Source of the DNA: Chondrus crispus
Lineage: Eukaryota; Rhodophyta; Florideophyceae; Gigartinales; Gigartinaceae
NCBI RefSeq assembly: GCF_000350225.1
Contig: NW_005179112.1
Location: forward strand, 30,251-94,250
Direction: 5' to 3'
DNA length: 64,000 nt
The notes below the pieces were generated by a model, which was not told the DNA's origin, ran no database searches, and saw only the letters and a program-made list of their open reading frames with translations. A program made the position numbers and the translations under genes. Positions within the stretch are counted from its first letter, which is position 1. Every line of letters begins with the position of its first letter. Positions 51,531-61,838 of this stretch are shown here, one piece after another.

Positions 51531-52078
51531 GGGAGCAGCATATTCCTTAGCGCGACCACTGCCTGTCACATCCTCAAATCCTGCGCCAGTCTGCCACGCT
51601 GCTGCAGTTTCTGAGACAAATCATGCAATCCCCTCGTGGCATTCGATGCCAACTCCCGTGCCAATACTTCCCGGCTCTCAGGCTGCGTCGACGCCTTCCT
51701 TACAGGCCACAATCCATGGTGCGAAGCCCTTCGCCATAAATTTTCCCTCCCAGTAATTTATATTTCTACTGTGCCCCGAAGACAGACCTCCCCCTCACCT
51801 CTAACACAAAGTTGAAGGCAGAGTCAATCCTTTCCCCCCTTTCGATACACCCTCCTTGACCCTTGCTCTGCTCTCCACTACTTCTGGTGCTAAGAACACC
51901 GTATCTCCACTCCTCTTCTTTTTCCCTCTCGCAGACACGAGACCCATCCTAACTCTACAAGAGAGCGCGCCGACGCTCACACGTCCGACTCTATTGGAAG
52001 TGCGTTCGTCTGCAGTCAACTACCGGCTAATTTTTCGCCTTGCTAATCTTCACTCTGGCAAAGCGCCACCCCACCAAG
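51531..52078. other. Stretch without a supported gene
   Basis: Pyrimidine-rich sequence before the cullin fragment, possibly its 5' untranslated region or promoter; no clear signal. Confidence 0.3.
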
Positions 52079-53250
52079 ATGACCAGGCCCACCTCGGATC
52101 GCTTTGTCATCAACATGTTTCCACAACCTGTCCAAATGAATCCACAATCTGCCGACAACATCTGGAGCACCATACGCCACGCCATTTCCGAAATTATGAA
52201 CCGCAACATTTCTAACCTCTCCTTCGAGCAACTCTACCGTTTTTCCTACAAAATGCTCCTGCACAAGCACGGCGATTTTCTATACAAAGGCCTGCTTGAA
52301 CTCCTCACAGAGCACTTGCAAGGCGTCGCCGCTCTCATCAGCGACGCAGATTCCGAGGATTTCCCCCCGGGAGATCAGACGTTAGTGGGGCTGTTTGTCC
52401 CTCTCCCTGGCAGATGTACGCGAAGTCCTCATGTACATGGACAGGCATTATGTCAAGAGCAAGCAAACGAAAACTGTTCATGAGCTGGGCTTTTCCCTCT
52501 TTCGCGACGTCGTTATTCTCGAGTCTACTATTCTCCCACGACTCAAGGGCACCTTGCTCGGTATTATCGATGAGGAGAGGAATAGCGAAGCAGTGGATAC
52601 CCATTTGATAGGCGCCATCACGCGTATGCTGACTGAGTTGCGCAACAACGAGCTTGGTAAGTCATTCTGCGTCAATGTCTTTGAGGAAGATTTCCTTGAA
52701 CGCACGAAGCGCTTTGACGCACGCGAGGCACGTTTGTACTTATCGGAGACAACTTGTTCGGATTACTTGAGAAAGGCCAATAAGCGCATCCACGAAGAGC
52801 ACATGGGCGTTGAATCTTCTGGAACTGCGAACAGATTCTAGGGTTGGCAAGGTGGCAGAGGTTGAGCTCATATCCACGTATATGACCCGTCTTGTCGATA
52901 TGCAGAACTCCGGGTTGATTTGGATTCTGCGAAACGATAAGATTGCAGATCTGCGACTGACGTACTCTCTGTTCCGTGACATAAAGAAGGGAGATGAAAC
53001 GTTGCGCACGAAGCTAAAAGATGAAGTCTTGGAGCGGGGCACAGACCTTGTACAGGATCCTGAGAACATCAAAGACCACGCTTCGCATATCAACGCAATA
53101 CTTGTTCTCAAGGACAAGTACGACAAGATTATCAATTATGCATTTTACGTGCGTGCGACAGGTTCCTCTGAGGTTGTCACGAACGCGGCTGGTAGTACAA
53201 TAATAGGGTTTGTCATGCAGACCATGCAGGAGCAACGTCTGAGAAGCGTG
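52079..53250 (+). pseudogene. Cullin-3-like gene, N-terminal fragment
   Basis: From the ATG at 52079: NIWSTIRHAISEIMNRNISN, LSFEQLYRFSYKMLLHKHG, FLYKGLLELLTEHL; then in a second frame VREVLMYMDRHYVK and LGFSLFRDVVI; then in a third ELISTYMTRLVDMQNSGLIW and YSLFRDIKKGDE. This is the cullin N-terminal repeat domain, closest in pattern to cullin-3, which scaffolds BTB-adaptor ubiquitin ligases. There are at least two frameshifts. About 20 residues normally found before the MYMDR helix are missing. Similarity ends after KDKYDKIINYAF (about 53145). The cullin homology and RBX-binding domains are absent. Confidence 0.85.
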
Positions 53251-53291
53251 CCTTTTCTTCCAGCGGAAACGAGGCTGCACTGAATGCGAGT

Positions 53292-54760
53292 ATGTCGGAT
53301 TCATCGGTTGCACGTTCATGCGAAAGCAGGGCGATGACGTTTAGTGAGCGTATGCGAAAGGCTGTGATTCATGGGAAGCGAGTGAACAAGGACGTACTGA
53401 GTCTTGTTGAAGAGAAAGCAGACGAGGATTGGACACGGAATCCAGATGTGTGGGAAGGCTTCTTCTGGGAGATTCTACACAAGGGCGTTCATGGGAAGCC
53501 CATAGCGGTGAATTAAGGTGTTGACGTGGAGACTGAAGGGACATACAAGGGCGAGTCGTATGTGGAATTGTGCGGCACGGATGCTACAGGTCGTCTGGTA
53601 GAAAAAGAGAAGCGCCCTGTACCGGGAGGCAAGAAGGACGCCTCCAAGGCTGAAGCAACTGTGACCAGCGCCCCAGACAAAGCCGGAGACACCATCGAGG
53701 TTGACGAGAGAAAGCATTCGAATATTGGAAAGCCCTCTGCACAGCGATGCAAGAAACGAAAGCGAAAAGTAGAAACCTCTTTTGCTGACTTTCCCGGCCC
53801 CAAGTGCCATGTCGGCAATCTCAACATGGAACGCCTTTTGCGTCACATGCTGCGTATGCCGGGAGTGAACCACTCAATGTTCTACTTCGGTCACATGTTT
53901 ACGCGATTTTGTTGGCACACCGAGGATGCGTTTTTGAATTCAGTTTCCTACCTTCGCCGCGGAAGCGCTGACAATATTTGGTACGCTATACCTCTGAAAT
54001 ACGCCGAGGCCTTCGAGACATATGCTGCCGAGAATGTTTTCAATGATCGGCTGGCCAAGGACTAGCCTTCTGCACAGAGATCTTTGATGTGCAAGACAAC
54101 CATCTTTGATCTGAGGGAACTAAAAAGCCGAGAGATGGAATGCCATCGTATTCGGCACAAGCCAGGTTCCTTTGTATTGACAGAACCTCGTGCTTATCAT
54201 GCTGGATTCAACTGCGGTTTCAATATCACCGAGGCTGTGAATTTTGCCAACCCAGGATGGTTCCCAATCGGCCGACAAGTGTCCCTCTGTGCTCGCCAAG
54301 GGGCCTACACTTTGATTGTACCATACGAATACCTCCTGTCTCATGAGGCCAAGTCGCTACGAGATGCGCACCTAACTACTACGAACATAGAGAGAATATC
54401 GCCAAGCGCAAGGAGCGGTGCTCGCATCCTTGCCGGCGAGCTTGGCGCAGTGTTGGAAGAGGTAGAAAGAAGGCTGTGGGAATACGCGCAGTCGAGCAAC
54501 TGTCGGATCGCCATGTTGAATGACGTGGATAGGCTTGTTAAGAACAATCATCTGAGACCCGAGTTTTGACCTCGTGCTGGGATAGTGTGTTGGATATGTA
54601 AGCACGCTTGTCAATTTTACGCTGAGATCTGCGAAAGTTGCCCCGACAACCGTGAGGCACGATGTGTATCTCATTTTGGCCGCAAGTTTAGTTCTCGCTG
54701 CCGACGAGCAGGACACAGGCCTGTGCTGGTCAGGAGGCATGATTCTGTGCTTCTTGGGAA
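53292..54760 (+). pseudogene. JmjC histone demethylase, C-terminal fragment (JmjC + C5HC2 finger)
   Basis: One reading frame throughout. WEGFFWEILHKG...GVDVET is the entry of a KDM5/PKDM7-type JmjC domain. Then come FYFGHMFTRFCWHTEDAFLN (Fe ligands H and E), YLRRGSADNIWYAIP, and PGSFVLTEPRAYHAGFNCGF with the third ligand H, then EAVNFANPGW. A C5HC2-like finger follows (CWICKHACQFYAEICESC...CVSH). Three in-frame stops interrupt it (TAA 53514, TAG 54063, TGA 54567) and there is no frameshift. The JmjN, PHD and ARID parts expected upstream are missing. The family removes methyl groups from histone H3 lysines; this copy is a dead fragment although its metal ligands remain. Confidence 0.85.
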
Positions 54761-54889
54761 TCATTCCTTTCGCCTGAAAGATGTGGCTGGCGTACAGTCA
54801 AGCACCGAAACTTTTTGCACAGAGGCAGAGGTTTTCTTCGGATTTGGAAAACGCCGCTTCGGAGCTCTGGGCTTCGGTTGAAATTCCAA

Positions 54890-55260
54890 CCAAGCCCGAC
54901 CCCCTCCGCCACGTCTTCCCCGTCTCCTATCTTTCATCCCCTCATCTTCATCCCCGGTTTCCAAGGCACCCTCCTCTGCCACCGCTCGCGTCCTCTCTTC
55001 CTCGGCCCCGTTACACCTTCTACCTACACTCAGCTGTATCCTACGCATTATCCTCTTTCCCTCCCTCTCTCTGTAGAATATCCGTCCTCCACAAGCGCTC
55101 CATCCCCACATTGGCATATCGGCCACTGCCAACCGCTCCCTACGCGCGGCCCGGTGCATGCACTTTTCACGTATCTACGAGCAAACGGTATGGCTTATGT
55201 CAGTGCAGTTGGCTATAACTGGCGCCACGACACATCCATTCCGTCCGAGAAGCCCTCTGG
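54890..55260 (+). pseudogene. Possible LCAT/PDAT-like acyltransferase or lipase fragment
   Basis: In one frame PLIFIPGFQGTLL is followed about 90 residues later by LRANGMAYVSAVGYNWRHD. This is reminiscent of the oxyanion-loop start and the YDWR motif of lecithin:cholesterol acyltransferase-like proteins. The segment between is Pro/Ser/Thr-rich and weak. The catalytic GHSMGG motif is not present, so at best this is a 5' fragment. Confidence 0.3.
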
Positions 55261-55397
55261 CGAAGGAGTTCTTCCGAGGAGACGATGACAAGTGCGTTAC
55301 AGAGGGGTTTAGTTTTGGCGCAGGTGGGTTGCCATCATTGAGGTTGGAGGAATTTTGCTTATATCACATTGGGCGTTTTCTCGTTTTTATTGCACAG

Positions 55398-56130
55398 GTG
55401 CACCAGCTTACACGTCCCAGGTTACGAAAGAAGAGTGTCACCGTTCTAGAGCGTGTCACTCTGGTCATTTCAGACGAAAGTCAGGTAAGCTTATTCGTTA
55501 ATGGGACTAAGTCGGGGCGCAATTGTCCTTGTCAACCGAGTATACATTTTCCGTCTTCAACGTCTGTTTTGGGTTGTCTAACGCGCGCGCGGTTTTCTTT
55601 TTTGCGACCTCCCAGCTTGTGCTTTTGAGTTCTTCCTCCCTGAATGAGTTTGATCTTGCAAAGAGATTTCTAAACAACGTCAACGTCGCAAATCAATGGG
55701 AGGCCGCGGAGATTGAGGCCGCCGAGGCAGAGCGGGACGAGGCCCGACGCGAGCTTGAGGAGCTGACAAAGGGCATGCACGAGGGGGACGATGAAAAGGG
55801 CGATGTTGAGGAAGACGTCTCTCCCGCGAAGGACGACCTGCCGGAGTCTCCGCAATTGAAAGACATGGAGGAGAACGGCAAGGATGGTTGTTCTGCTTCT
55901 GGTGGGAGCCCAATAAAACGCAAGCTTAGTGAGGCCTTTGGACTACCGAGCAGGAGCGGTCCGAGGCGCATCTGCCGCGAGGTCGAAGAGGTGGTGGAAC
56001 ATAACGACGGCTATCTGATTACAAGGGTGGTCACGAAAGTATTTGACGACGAGTGTAACGAGTTGCCTGATGACACCCCGGTCACGGAAGAGCCGGAAAA
56101 GCCTCAGTCTCCATTGAATGCCGCGCAAGC
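55398..56130 (+). pseudogene. Unidentified host gene fragment with an intron
   Basis: An exon (55398-55484, ending LERVTLVISDESQ) joins in phase across a GT-AG intron (55485-55615, GTAAGC...CCCAG) to a second exon. The second begins LVLLSSSSLNEFDLAKRFLN and continues with a helical acidic stretch (AAEIEAAEAERDEARRELEE). It then has SPIKRKLSEAFGLPSRSG and a more ordered part, REVEEVVEHNDGYLITRVVT. Pattern and phase support a real spliced gene, but neither start nor end is convincing and I do not recognise the family. Confidence 0.45.
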
Positions 56131-56449
56131 GCTGGGCTTGCGCGGCATTGCGCAGCGCGTCTCTTTGCGCCCGAGCTTGCCGAGGTGCTCGTCGGAGTGC
56201 CGCTGCATGTCTTCGAGCGCCCCACGCGATGCGGGCGGCGCGCCGCCATCGCCTCGGGCGGCAGCGTCGCCTTGCACGAGAGCGCCGACGTGTCCGCACC
56301 CCGCTCGCCGACGCCCTCACATCCCCGACCCGCCTCACATGTGCCCTTCGTCTATCCCGTCCTCCACCTGCACCCCCAGTCAACATACCGACACCCTCAC
56401 TGTACGTACTGCGGTGGCACTGCGTTAGGTTTACTTGGGGATGCAGATA

Positions 56450-56720
56450 GTAGAACGATGTAAATGGGAGCGGTTACGAAGCACTCCGAGCTCGCATTGC
56501 ACTGCATTTACATACATATTGGACGCAAAGAGAATAAGTACAGGCCCGAGACGCTGGTTCCAAAACGGGTTTCCAATGCTGTTTAGGGTGTCGGATCGGA
56601 GGGTAATTCCAGGGTGGCTCGCATGCACATGGAGTGTACAACACTCCGTGTGCATGCAATGTGCACTCATATTGCGCTTTCATTGGGCAAGGTGAGTGCG
56701 CGTCACGTGCTCTACAGTAC
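56450..56720. repeat. GAGTGCA-rich palindromic cluster, right
   Basis: A palindrome with 17-bp arms (56621-56637 and 56641-56657, one mismatch, spacer ACA) is followed by TGCATGCAATGTGCACTCAT and GGTGAGTGCGCG. ATGTAAATG/GCATTTACAT form a wider inverted pair at 56458-56513. The motif content mirrors the cluster at 42757-43030, in part in inverted orientation, so the two may be subterminal regions of the same kind of element. Confidence 0.5.
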
Positions 56721-56828
56721 ATGGCACCAATAAGCAAATTGCCCTCAAATTACGCTCCAAAAACTTTTGATTTTTCTACTAGGGAGCCGTTCTCACCCAT
56801 ATGAAACGGAGAGCTCGGGACAGTTACG

Positions 56829-57926
56829 GTGACGAAGCACCGTATCGATCTTCAAGAAGGTACACGACCGGTACATTGTCAGCCGTATCGCGCAGGCCCA
56901 AAGTCGCGCGAAATTCAGCAGTCCGAAGTGGACAAGATGCTGAAGGCCGGTGTCATCGAACCGGCATACTCGGAATGGGCAAGCCCGGTAGTACTGGTAC
57001 CGAAATCGGATGGTTCTCTCCGATTTTGTGTCGATTACCGCAGGCTCAACGCCCTAACGGTCAAAGACACATATCCGTTACCACGGATGGACGAGTGTCT
57101 CGACTCGCTTGGCGACGCCAAGTTCTTCACCACGCTGGATTGCAACAGCGGATACTGGCAAATACCAGTAGCCGAACACGATCGGCATAAAACGGCATTC
57201 ACTTGTCATGCTGGTTGTTACCAGTTCTGCAGGATGCCGTTCGGGCTTTGCAATGCCCCTGCCACGTTCCAACGAACGGTGGATATCCTCCTCGCAGGGT
57301 ACAGGTGGCGTAGTTGCCTGGTATACCTAGACGATGAGATTGCCTACTCCAGTTCCCTGGAGGAGCACCTCCAACACGTGAAGGAGGTACTGACCGTTTT
57401 ACGGGACGCTGGGTTATCTCTGAAACTCAAGAAATGTAATTTCTTCGTCCAAACTGTGGACTATCTGGGACATGTCATTCGACCAGGTAAGTTGCATGTG
57501 GGAACCAAGAACACCGAAGCCATCGCCGGATTTAAGGAACCTCGCAACCAGACACAGCTCCAGTCCTTCTTGGGGCTGTGTAACGTCTATCGACGTTTAG
57601 TGCCAAACTTTGCACGAATTGCGGCCCCACTAAACGCGCTGCTATGTAAAAAGCAGGGATTCGACCTGCCTTGTTTCGATGAGAAGCAATACAGTGCGTT
57701 CCAAGCACTGAAACGGGCGTTAATGTCGCCCCCCGTCCTGGCTCTCCCCCGAGCTAATCTACCATTCACGGTAGACACCGATGCCTGTGATTATCAGGTC
57801 GCGTGCGCGTTGAGGCAGACGCATGAGGATGGTAGTCGCCATCCGATCGGCTATTGCAGTCGATCATTGACCGACGCTGAGCGCAACTACAGCGTCGGCG
57901 AGAAGGAGTGCCTCGCCATGGTTTAG
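56829..57926 (+). CDS. pol: Element D reverse transcriptase/RNase H frame
   Basis: KMLKAGVIEPAYSEWASPVV, FCVDYRRLN, SGYWQIPVAEHDRHKTAF, MPFGLCNAPATFQR, VYLDDEIAYS and FLGLCNVYRRLVPN define Ty3-type reverse transcriptase. DTDACDYQVACALRQ and RNYSVGEKECLAMV begin RNase H. Confidence 0.85.
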   Translation: MTKHRIDLQEGTRPVHCQPYRAGPKSREIQQSEVDKMLKAGVIEPAYSEWASPVVLVPKSDGSLRFCVDYRRLNALTVKDTYPLPRMDECLDSLGDAKFFTTLDCNSGYWQIPVAEHDRHKTAFTCHAGCYQFCRMPFGLCNAPATFQRTVDILLAGYRWRSCLVYLDDEIAYSSSLEEHLQHVKEVLTVLRDAGLSLKLKKCNFFVQTVDYLGHVIRPGKLHVGTKNTEAIAGFKEPRNQTQLQSFLGLCNVYRRLVPNFARIAAPLNALLCKKQGFDLPCFDEKQYSAFQALKRALMSPPVLALPRANLPFTVDTDACDYQVACALRQTHEDGSRHPIGYCSRSLTDAERNYSVGEKECLAMV

Positions 57927-57950
57927 GCCGTACAGATACTGCGGCCCTAC

Positions 57951-58976
57951 TTGGAAGGTCAACACTTCCAAGTTTATACAGACCACCAAGCACTCAAGTG
58001 GATTCTTGGTGCGTCTGACACGACTGGCCGACTGGCCAGGTGGAGGCTTCGCCTCTCCGAATTCGAATTCTCAGTTGAATACAAAAAAGGCGCGAAAAAC
58101 ACGGTTGCGGACGCCGTGTCTCGTGTGGAGACTACGGGCGAAATGATAGGCTCAATCGACGAGGAGATTCCATGTTTTTGTGTGGAATCTGGGAACGACC
58201 GGGTAACGGTAGACCCATGGTCGATAAGCAACCCACGCTGTGACGTTGACAAGGACATTGTTGATGATGAGGACCTCTTCGACGAGAGACTCGTCAACCA
58301 GGGGGAGGTGTTTGCCGTTGAACGTACGGACCCCCTGTCCTCGGTCTTCTATAAGGAACTCGTCCGTGCCCAGGCGGACGACGCTTTCTGCCAACGCATT
58401 CGAGCACGGCTCGACCGCGGAGCAATAACTCCCTACGAGGTCAATGACAGAGACGTCCTCGCCCGCGTGTCACCATGCAACCACGCACGACAGATGTACT
58501 TGCCAAAGAACCCGCGTGATAAAGTGCTTCACCTCGCACATTACTCCCGTACAGCAGGTCAACGAGGAGGGCCGCGTATGTACAGTACGCTTCGACGGAC
58601 CTTTTATTGGCCGTCGATGAGCGTCGATGTCTACAATTGTGTCAGGCATTGCGCCCCGTGCGCTAAAGAACGCGTGAAGTTACGACGCCACGCGTCGTTC
58701 ATGAAACTCTTTCCGGCAACGATACCGTTAGAGTATGTCGCCATCGACATTCTCGGCCCATTGCCGAGAACGAGTCGCGGAAATCGGTACTTGCTGGTCA
58801 TTTCTGACCGCTACAGCAAGATGACTGAGACCGCGCCCCTCGCAAACGTGACAGGCCTCACGGTCGCGCGTGCCTTTTGCGAGAAATGGGTGTTTCCATA
58901 CGGACCCCGGCTTACCTCTTATCAGATCGAGGGGGCCAGTTCACGGGAAATTTGTTCCAAAACGTATGCTCGATAA
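57951..58976 (+). CDS. pol: Element D RNase H/integrase frame
   Basis: VYTDHQALKWILGASDTTGR continues RNase H. The integrase zinc region (HYSRTAGQRGG...CAPCAKERVK) and AIDILGPLPRTSRGNRYLL follow. Confidence 0.8.
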   Translation: MEGQHFQVYTDHQALKWILGASDTTGRLARWRLRLSEFEFSVEYKKGAKNTVADAVSRVETTGEMIGSIDEEIPCFCVESGNDRVTVDPWSISNPRCDVDKDIVDDEDLFDERLVNQGEVFAVERTDPLSSVFYKELVRAQADDAFCQRIRARLDRGAITPYEVNDRDVLARVSPCNHARQMYLPKNPRDKVLHLAHYSRTAGQRGGPRMYSTLRRTFYWPSMSVDVYNCVRHCAPCAKERVKLRRHASFMKLFPATIPLEYVAIDILGPLPRTSRGNRYLLVISDRYSKMTETAPLANVTGLTVARAFCEKWVFPYGPRLTSYQIEGASSREICSKTYAR

Positions 58977-59839
58977 TGGGCACACGTAATGCCTACACCT
59001 CAGCATACCACCCCCAAACCAACGGGCAGGTGGAGCGATTTAATCGCACAATCCTTTCCGCGCTCCGCTCCCTTTGCACGGAGGAAGGAAAGGATTGGGA
59101 CACGTTCTCGTCAGGTGTGACATTTGGCTACAACTGCACCGTGCACCGTGCAATTGGGATGACTCCCTATGATCTCGTATTGAGTCGACCTCCGCCCAAC
59201 CTCTGCATTGAGAATGTAGAGTCCGTGGACCACGGACGCTTACCACCATGGCAAGCTCGTCTTCGATTTACGACAATATTACGGACATTGATGACAACCG
59301 CAAGTGAGCTCCTACGCAAGGCGCAAGCCCGCTACAAAGCGGACTTTGACCGGCACGTAAGGCCAGTCAATTATCACCTCAAGGCCGGTGATCTAGTCTA
59401 TCTCCGACGTGAGGCTCCCCGTCCGGGGGAGAGCGACCACAAACTTCGCCCCAAGGCCATTGGGCCATTCGAAGTATTGGCAGTCAAGCCAAACGATCGC
59501 ACAGTCGTCATAGCGCGAGATGGCGATCGAGATACAGTGTCGTACGATCGCATCGTACTGGCGCCAATGCCGGACACAGATAACACTCAGCAAGACCCGG
59601 CTCTTGTCCCTCGCTCGACAGATGAGAACGTTGTGACTTCTGATGATGACGACAACGCTGACCTCGATGGTCAAGGCAGAGAGCCACCCAGCAGCACACG
59701 TGTGCTCCGCGCTGATGGGAATACGAGCTCCCGCTTGCTGCAATCCCCTCGGAACGCGACCGCGGCCACAGACGAGCCGATACCAACCGCTCAGGGTCGG
59801 TTGAATAATGACCCGGGTCAGGGACCATCAATCCCATAA
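58877..59839 (+). CDS. pol: Element D integrase C-terminal frame
   Basis: LLSDRGGQFTGNLFQNVC and TNGQVERFNRTILSALR are integrase core motifs. A C-terminal part follows with RYKADFDRHVRPVNYHLKAG and GPFEVLAVK. Confidence 0.8.
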   Translation: MREMGVSIRTPAYLLSDRGGQFTGNLFQNVCSIMGTRNAYTSAYHPQTNGQVERFNRTILSALRSLCTEEGKDWDTFSSGVTFGYNCTVHRAIGMTPYDLVLSRPPPNLCIENVESVDHGRLPPWQARLRFTTILRTLMTTASELLRKAQARYKADFDRHVRPVNYHLKAGDLVYLRREAPRPGESDHKLRPKAIGPFEVLAVKPNDRTVVIARDGDRDTVSYDRIVLAPMPDTDNTQQDPALVPRSTDENVVTSDDDDNADLDGQGREPPSSTRVLRADGNTSSRLLQSPRNATAATDEPIPTAQGRLNNDPGQGPSIP

Positions 59840-60070
59840 TTGGAGGTCGACGGCAAGAAGGCCGACACCTCCGGTGACGAGTACATCATCGATAAGCTCA
59901 TTGAGCATGACGACAAGCGGGACAAGTATCTCGTCCGATGGGAGGGGTATCCTCCCGACGAGGCCACGTGGGAACCACCATCACACCTGCCAATTGGTGT
60001 GATAAATCGCTTTCGACGGCGCAAGGGACTTGACCCCCTACCGTTGACGGAGGAGGCCGCTCCTCCGTGA
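59840..60070 (+). CDS. Element D chromodomain frame
   Basis: DEYIIDKLIEHDDKRDKYLV and RWEGYPPDEATWEPPSHLP form a canonical chromodomain (aromatic Y, W and W positions kept). It is the usual C-terminal targeting module of chromoviral integrases and is parallel to the one ending pol in element C. Confidence 0.88.
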   Translation: MEVDGKKADTSGDEYIIDKLIEHDDKRDKYLVRWEGYPPDEATWEPPSHLPIGVINRFRRRKGLDPLPLTEEAAPP

Positions 60071-60629
60071 CGCGCCGCCCGCACGCCAATCTTGGAAGGG
60101 AGAAGGGCCTTTGTTTCCCCCTGTGCAGCGAAAATGTATCCGCCGTGTGCAGCTATACCCCTCGGGACCGCTGCGTTTCCGACGGAGGGAGATATTCGCG
60201 ACGAATTAATCTTGAGGTTCGTTTATTGACGATAGTCTACTACCCTACGGACCTCGAGATGGACCACTGATGCAGCGCTACTCCCCGCGCATTACGGAAT
60301 CGCCGGTAGCCGCCTCGGCCGCCCCCGCATCGCCGTGAACGGGCGGCTGCGGGCTCTCCAATTTACCCTGGAGTGGATCGAGGATAGCGGGAATCGTCGG
60401 CCTGCCGCGAACCCCGTTATCACGAAGCAGCGCTGTCAAGCCCTCTTGCTCCAGGACGAGAGCAGGGAGAACGTCGTTCGCGACCCGGCGGCGTTGGGAC
60501 GTTAAGCTTCCCAACCCCGCACGACTCCTCTTCCCAAGACGGGGAGCGGAGTAATCCGAGCCGTAGACGGCTCGAGTACCTCGCCGTTGTCCGTGCGGTA
60601 AGTTTATTTGAGCTAAATGATTCGTCGTT
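60071..60629. other. Element D spacer between pol and antisense ORF
   Basis: 560 bp without a supported frame. A short minus-strand frame (60278-60514) reads PALVLEQEGLTALLRDNG but is not recognised; it could be an extension of the antisense transcript. Confidence 0.35.
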
Positions 60630-61790
60630 TCATAGACGCGAGTCCCCCATTACGGGTGACTCAAGGGGACGACCATCATCCCCCATCTCGATATACATGT
60701 CATCATCGAGATTTGTACACCATTCCACGGGGTCGAACTCAACCCAATCCCCACCCTCAAACACAGGGGTAAACCTCCCTGTTTCCTCCGGGAGTTGCCG
60801 GTTCACGGGAGCGACGCGATCCCAGCGGATCACGCGGATCTCCTGCAGTACCGCAGCCAGGTCCGCGGCGTCGTTCGGCGCGTGGGGAATGATATTCCCA
60901 ACGCCCAGGAGCGTAATGTCCTCCTGTAGCATGGGAGAAATCCGGAAGACGTACCCGGCACGCGTTTGATACAGCGCGTTGGCAGCCACGAGGGCCGCCC
61001 ACTCGGTGCGAACAATTTTCCATTCTAGAGCCAGAGGATCCGCCATCAGGCGGCTTCCCATATATGTCACAGCGGGAGACCTCTCGATCCTATCCCCATA
61101 AGGGACCTCAACGTCAGCCCACCAGTGAGGAGGGTTGACGTACTTGCTTCCAAGACAATTACGGTTCAAAGCCGTAATCTCCCTACATTGTGTCGGGAAA
61201 AGTAGGGAGTGCTTGTGGCGCATCTTGCGCTCAAACGTCCGGTCGGTGAGCGGCATGACCACTTGAGGGTCAGCCACCGTGAGGTTCGTCGCATACGGCG
61301 TCGCGCTCCGACCTGGCAAGACCAGGGGGTGCTCCAGCACAAGTAGCCCCGAATCAACTTCCGCATGACCGCGGAGGACTTCGGCATGATCAATTTGCCG
61401 AAGTCGAGCAACGTATCTCTCCTCGCGCTCGAAGCGCGCGTACGCCAAATCAAAGCGCCACGTCGTCGGTATGGGACACCGATGGGGCTTCAGAAGGGCC
61501 AAACGCCATTCAACGGCGTTGCGGAACCTGTGCGCTGCTCCTGCTGAGCGCGGCAGGAACCGAGGGTCCGGATCCGTTCTTATGGACCAGTCCCACCTCC
61601 GACGCACCACGTCGGGGAGGTCGCGTCGACTGAACTCCCCGTACGAGGAGTTGGCGGCAGCGGAACCGCGCGTTACCAAGTTGTCTCGTGCATGCTCGCG
61701 AGTATTCTCCATATCAGAATAGGTCATGGAGAATGTTGTTGGGGGCGGGGGATGATGATCTCCTTCACAACACCCTTCGAACGTTTTCAA
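60630..61790 (-). CDS. Conserved antisense ORF of element D
   Basis: A 386-codon open frame opposite to pol. Its ATG lies 49 nt from the inner edge of the 3' LTR and it reads inward, the same layout as in element C. The protein shares with C's antisense product, in the same order, RTFERKMR, PPHWWADVEV, VTYMGSRL, RTEWAALVAA, ISPMLQEDITLL, RWDRVAPVN and GGDWVEFDP. In C these read RFEHKMR, LPSWWGQFEV, LTYFGSHL, LTEWCVKVAA, WDVVPPIN and GDFVWFNP. Overall identity is low but collinear. No known domain is recognised. It is more intact than D's own pol, which is open to interpretation. Function unknown. Confidence 0.75.
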   Translation of the reverse strand: MKTFEGCCEGDHHPPPPTTFSMTYSDMENTREHARDNLVTRGSAAANSSYGEFSRRDLPDVVRRRWDWSIRTDPDPRFLPRSAGAAHRFRNAVEWRLALLKPHRCPIPTTWRFDLAYARFEREERYVARLRQIDHAEVLRGHAEVDSGLLVLEHPLVLPGRSATPYATNLTVADPQVVMPLTDRTFERKMRHKHSLLFPTQCREITALNRNCLGSKYVNPPHWWADVEVPYGDRIERSPAVTYMGSRLMADPLALEWKIVRTEWAALVAANALYQTRAGYVFRISPMLQEDITLLGVGNIIPHAPNDAADLAAVLQEIRVIRWDRVAPVNRQLPEETGRFTPVFEGGDWVEFDPVEWCTNLDDDMYIEMGDDGRPLESPVMGDSRL

Positions 61791-61825
61791 GGATGAGCGT
61801 CAAGCTTTGCGGGCCGCTCAGGTCT

Positions 61826-61838
61826 TGGAGGGGGGACG
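61826..61838 (+). other. Polypurine tract of element D
   Basis: TGGAGGGGGGACG immediately precedes the LTR start. Confidence 0.6.
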
